From Gemmataceae bacterium (GTDB lineage: Bacteria > Planctomycetota > Planctomycetia > Gemmatales > Gemmataceae): 64,000 nucleotides of DNA. The stretch covers positions 111,790 through 175,789 of the forward strand of contig SIAJ01000001.1 of assembly GCA_009691845.1 (NCBI GenBank), in the 5' to 3' direction. The notes beneath the pieces are model-generated. The model did not search any database, was not told the DNA's origin, and worked only from the letters and a program-made list of their open reading frames with translations. The first letter of the stretch is position 1. The number at the start of each line of letters is the position of its first letter. The position numbers and the translations under genes were made by a program. This document shows positions 61,041 through 64,000 of the stretch, in pieces.

Positions 61041-61925
61041 TTACACTTCCTCTGAACTCTTCTCGATAATTCCTTCATCGCTCGAAGCCACTGGCTGCGT
61101 CTGAAATCTCTTCAGAAACTCCATCGATTTGCGGGCCACCTCCGGGGCATCGTGGCTGTGCCGACTCAGCTCGACGTAGACCCCATGCTTGTAGTCAATT
61201 GCCGTCAACGCTTGAAATACGTCCGCAAAATCGATCTCCCCTTCGCCGAACATCAAGTGATCGTGTACCCCGCGTTTCATGTCCTCAATGTGAACATTCC
61301 ACAGCCATTGCTGCCAGCGGCGAATGTGATCGCTGATCGGTAGTTCGCTGTTGCAGTGCAAATGCCCCACATCGAGCGTGAGCCCAAAGTTTACGCGATT
61401 TACCTTGCCGTGCAACTCTGAGAACTTGTCCATGGTGTCGAGAAACATGCCTGGTTCCGGCTCGAACGCGAGACGCACCTCACGCCCCTCGGCAAAATCG
61501 CAAAGACGATGGCAGGCCTCCACGAGACGGGCCATGTGCATCGATGGCGGGACATCGTCCACGGGAGACCCCGACCAAAAGCTCACGCAGTCCGCGTCCA
61601 TCTCAGCCGCCAGTCGAACGCACGATTCCAGATATTGCAATCGCTCGAGCGACTTGTGCCGATCCGGATCGAGCAACGTCGGTTGATGTTTCTTGCGAAC
61701 GTTCAGGATGAACCGGGCACCGGTCTCAACCACCACCCGCATCTTTCCATCGCGAAGTTTCCGATCCAGCCAGCGTGCCCGTTCGCGCGCGCGCTCGGCC
61801 AACGGATCGATCGTGTGGAAGTCGGCAGTGAGTGCCAGGCCGCGATAGCCCAGGGAGGCGAGTACCTCAACCGTGTCCTCGAGGCGGTGGTGGGCAAAGC
61901 CGTTGGTGTTGTAGCCGAGGAACAT
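61041..61925 (-). CDS. Sugar phosphate isomerase/epimerase-like TIM barrel protein
   Basis: 294 residues of the AP endonuclease 2 family: GYNTNGFAHHRLEDTVEVLA, LGYRGLALTADFHTIDP, LAFEPEPGMFLDTMDKF, GLTLDVGHLHCNSE and NVHIEDMKRGVHDHLMFGEG. The His and Glu ligands of the metal site are visible (DVGHLH, FEPEPG, HIED). The substrate is unknown; EboC-like proteins for eustigmatophyte-type isoprenoid transfer are similar. Its start overlaps the stop of the Fe-S scaffold gene (TGATG). Confidence 0.82.
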   Translation of the reverse strand: MFLGYNTNGFAHHRLEDTVEVLASLGYRGLALTADFHTIDPLAERARERARWLDRKLRDGKMRVVVETGARFILNVRKKHQPTLLDPDRHKSLERLQYLESCVRLAAEMDADCVSFWSGSPVDDVPPSMHMARLVEACHRLCDFAEGREVRLAFEPEPGMFLDTMDKFSELHGKVNRVNFGLTLDVGHLHCNSELPISDHIRRWQQWLWNVHIEDMKRGVHDHLMFGEGEIDFADVFQALTAIDYKHGVYVELSRHSHDAPEVARKSMEFLKRFQTQPVASSDEGIIEKSSEEV

Positions 61926-62158
61926 CAGGGAGCCGCCTCCAGGTATTCGATTTCAGGAACGTGCTTGCGAAGTTCTGCTTCGATGGCGTGAATGAGAAGC
62001 ATGACCGTAGCCGAGCAGCCGGCACACGCTCCATGCAAACGAACGCGAACACAACCACGATCGACATCGAGCACTTCGATGGCCTCGCCCGCCAATTCCA
62101 GGGCAGGTGCCACATGCTCGCGGATGGCGAATTCGACTTTAGAAAGCAGGTCGGACAT
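61925..62158 (-). CDS. NifU C-terminal domain Fe-S protein
   Basis: 77 residues, a lone Nfu domain: VEFAIREHVAPALELAGEAI, EVLDVDRGCVRVRLHG, ACAGCSATVMLLIHAIEAEL. The C-x-x-C motif (CAGC) binds a bridging Fe-S cluster and hands it to clients. I chose the ATG at 62158 (MSDLLSKVEF); the frame is open to 62491. It overlaps the downstream TIM barrel gene. Confidence 0.88.
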   Translation of the reverse strand: MSDLLSKVEFAIREHVAPALELAGEAIEVLDVDRGCVRVRLHGACAGCSATVMLLIHAIEAELRKHVPEIEYLEAAP

Positions 62159-62348
62159 TGCTGTCTCGTTTGTCAAGTTGGACCGCAGCGATGTCGTTCC
62201 GCTTTCATGGGTTTCTCCCGCTTTCTTCAATGTATTAGTGGCCTTTTCAAACAACGCCAGTTGGAAACAGAGAAACAATCGGGAGTGGTGGTACACCACC
62301 ACTCCCCAAATCGACCTCTTGAGCAGGGCTGTCACTACACTACTAGGG

Positions 62349-62831
62349 ATGCCGGAATCGGCAGGAGAGGCGGTACTCGTGACGGGCTCCACTCCGAGGG
62401 CGAAAATCTTGATTGCCGAGGACAACCCGCAGGGCGCGGAGTTGCTGGAGGCATTTCTGTCCGAAGGCCCATACGAAACCCGCATTGCCACGAATGGCGA
62501 GGAAGCCGTTCAGGTCGTCAAGGATTGGCAGCCCGATCTGGTTCTTCTCGACATCATGATGCCCCGCTTGAGCGGCTTCGAGGTCTGCCGAACGATTCGC
62601 TCGAATCCGAAGACACGCGACATCGGTATTATCATGGTGACTGCACTCGACCAACACTCCGACATCGATCGGGCCGTGGACGTCGAGACCGACGATTTTC
62701 TGACCAAGCCCATCCACAAGGCCGAACTGCTCCTGCGTGTCAAAGCGATGTTGAGCGCACGCAGCCAGCCCAGCGATCTGGAGCGGACGCTCGAGTATAT
62801 TCGTGCCGTAGAAGAAACGTTTGCCGGATGA
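62349..62831 (+). CDS. Stand-alone response regulator
   Basis: 160 residues with one receiver domain (about 17-140): KILIAEDNPQGAELLEAFL, the phosphoacceptor Asp in DLVLLDIMMPRLSG, Thr in IIMVTALDQHSD and Lys in FLTKPIHKAEL. No output domain; the last 20 residues are helical. I chose the ATG at 62349. It overlaps the rlmI start by 4 bases. No sensor kinase gene is in the window. Confidence 0.88.
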   Translation: MPESAGEAVLVTGSTPRAKILIAEDNPQGAELLEAFLSEGPYETRIATNGEEAVQVVKDWQPDLVLLDIMMPRLSGFEVCRTIRSNPKTRDIGIIMVTALDQHSDIDRAVDVETDDFLTKPIHKAELLLRVKAMLSARSQPSDLERTLEYIRAVEETFAG

Positions 62832-64000
62832 GCACGCCACAAGTCTTTCTCAAACCGAAGAAAGCCCAGCCCTTCATCGCCCGCCATCCCTGGGTGTTTG
62901 CGGGGAACATTGACCGCGTCCAGGGTGAACCAGCCGATGGTGCCGAGGTCGATCTGCAGAGTTCGTCCGAAGCCTTCATCGCACGCGGTCTGTTCAACAG
63001 TCAGAGCAAGATCCGCGTTCGCCTGTATACCTGGCAAGCCGGCCAATCGCTTGACCGCGACTTCTTCCACGAACGGCTGCAACGAGCGATTCAACTGCGT
63101 GACACCCTCGGTGTTCGCGGCCCCGACCGGGGATGTCGACTCGTGTTCAGCGAGGGGGACGGGCTCTCGGGATGCACGATTGACGAGTACGCCGGTTGGC
63201 TGACCCTGCAGATTACTTCCCTCGGCTTGGCCCAACGTCGCGAGCTTTTGGCCGACCTGCTGGATGAACTCGTCAAACCGCGAGGCATCTACTTGCGAAC
63301 CGAGAAAGGCATCGGCAAACTGGAAGGCCTGGAGTTGAAAGATGGTTTGCTTCGCGGACAGGCCCCACCTCCCGATCTCGCGATTCAGGAGAACGGCGTT
63401 TCATTTCTCGTGAACCTGGCCGAAGGACAAAAGACCGGCTTCTATCACGACCAGCGCGACAATCGCGTGGCCGTTGCCCGATTGGCTTCTGGGCGCACCG
63501 TGCTCGATGCCTTCTGCTACACCGGCGGCTTCGGGCTTCATGCCGCGAAGGCCGGTGCCAGGAGTGTCGAGTGCGTTGATGTCTCCGAGCCGGCCCTGGA
63601 ACTCGGGCGTCGCAATGCGGAGCGAAACGGCCTGAAGAAGGTGATCTTCTCCCGAGCCGACGTGTTCAAGTATCTCGACGCCTTGGTCGGTGCCGGAAAA
63701 CGGCTGGGCATGATTATTCTCGACCCGCCCAAGTTCGCCCGCAACCGCACGTCGATCCCGGAGGCGATGGGAGGCTATCGACATTTGCTGAAGCAGTCGA
63801 TCAAGCTGATGGAACCCGGCGGATTCGTTGCCTTCTGTTGTTGCTCCGGATTGATTTCGCAAGAGATGCTAACGGAGTTGATTTCGCAGGTCGCCGGCGA
63901 GGAACATCGCGATGTGCAAATCTTGGAACGCCGAGGGGCAGCAGCCGATCATCCAGTATCCGCCAGTTGCCCGGAGACGGCGTATTTGAAGTGTTTTGTG
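62828..64000 (+). CDS. rlmI: Class I rRNA large subunit methyltransferase (RlmI-like), 3' end missing
   Basis: 391 residues remain open to the window end. The N-terminal PUA domain (FLKPKKAQPFIARHPWVFAG, ARGLFNSQSKIRVRLYTW) and the SAM-binding domain (GFYHDQRDNR, VLDAFCYTGGFGLHAAK, ILDPPKFARNR, FCCCSGLISQEMLTEL) fit the RlmI/RlmK family, which methylates cytosine in 23S rRNA. RlmI is about 396 residues, so the stop must lie just beyond the window. It starts at the ATG that overlaps the response regulator stop (ATGA). Confidence 0.9.
   Translation, partial: MSTPQVFLKPKKAQPFIARHPWVFAGNIDRVQGEPADGAEVDLQSSSEAFIARGLFNSQSKIRVRLYTWQAGQSLDRDFFHERLQRAIQLRDTLGVRGPDRGCRLVFSEGDGLSGCTIDEYAGWLTLQITSLGLAQRRELLADLLDELVKPRGIYLRTEKGIGKLEGLELKDGLLRGQAPPPDLAIQENGVSFLVNLAEGQKTGFYHDQRDNRVAVARLASGRTVLDAFCYTGGFGLHAAKAGARSVECVDVSEPALELGRRNAERNGLKKVIFSRADVFKYLDALVGAGKRLGMIILDPPKFARNRTSIPEAMGGYRHLLKQSIKLMEPGGFVAFCCCSGLISQEMLTELISQVAGEEHRDVQILERRGAAADHPVSASCPETAYLKCFV

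Overview
This 64 kb window is chromosomal DNA of a planctomycete, most likely of the Gemmataceae. The signs are a DUF1549/DUF1553 cytochrome-type protein paired with a DUF1501 protein, VCBS and beta-helix secreted proteins, an N-terminal LExLxxRxxPA-type motif on a PA14 protein, a sulfatase beside a SUMF1-domain protein, a fused 3-dehydroquinate dehydratase/shikimate dehydrogenase, and a very long sigma-70-type factor with extra helix-turn-helix modules. Genes lie on both strands in short operons. There is no phage, CRISPR array, rRNA or intact tRNA.

Layout: 0-7 kb: recR (3' end), rpoN, a frameshifted S1C protease with an NPCBM domain, a buried ECF sigma remnant, a DUF6580/YciI pair, and the acetate permease pair (DUF485 + ActP). 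7-14 kb: a minus-strand trio (alpha/beta hydrolase, GH3-type amido synthetase, methyltransferase), then a plus-strand SUMF1/sulfatase pair and a DUF4058 gene. 14-21 kb: the HTH-rich sigma factor, a secreted protein, glgA, galT and nadD. 21-27.4 kb: a haloperoxidase-like PAP2 protein, small genes and a zone of broken genes (a possible radical-SAM C-terminus, DUF1501, PA14), then hrpB. 27.4-34.4 kb: two secreted TPR-like proteins, aroDE and a small protein with a perfect Shine-Dalgarno. 34.6-39.2 kb: DUF1501, DUF1549/1553 and a metallophosphoesterase. 39.9-45.5 kb: a DUF2784 protein, a beta-helix protein, a Tat-exported Gfo/Idh/MocA oxidoreductase and a VCBS protein. 45.5-52.8 kb: a Gld-like ABC exporter operon (ATPase, permease, GldG-like, DUF4340). 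53.5-58.5 kb: a NfeD/NfeD/FloA membrane operon with a thioesterase. 58.6-64 kb: a MoxR ATPase, rpsU with a structured leader, a desaturase, a TIM-barrel epimerase-like protein, a NifU-type Fe-S protein, a response regulator and an RlmI-type methyltransferase cut by the window end.

Two themes run through the window. First, short dispersed palindromic repeats sit between genes, and one 27-base unit is found intact inside the hrpB reading frame. Second, there is a scatter of gene debris (truncated ECF sigma, DUF1501, PA14, RTX tail, tRNA-Leu-like fragment, frameshifted protease), which points to active gene turnover. The best candidates for unexplored biology are the multi-HTH sigma factor, the GH3/hydrolase/methyltransferase operon, the SUMF1/sulfatase pair lacking the expected catalytic residues, the Gld-like exporter and the NfeD/FloA cluster.

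All calls come from reading the sequence and from family knowledge; no database search was run.
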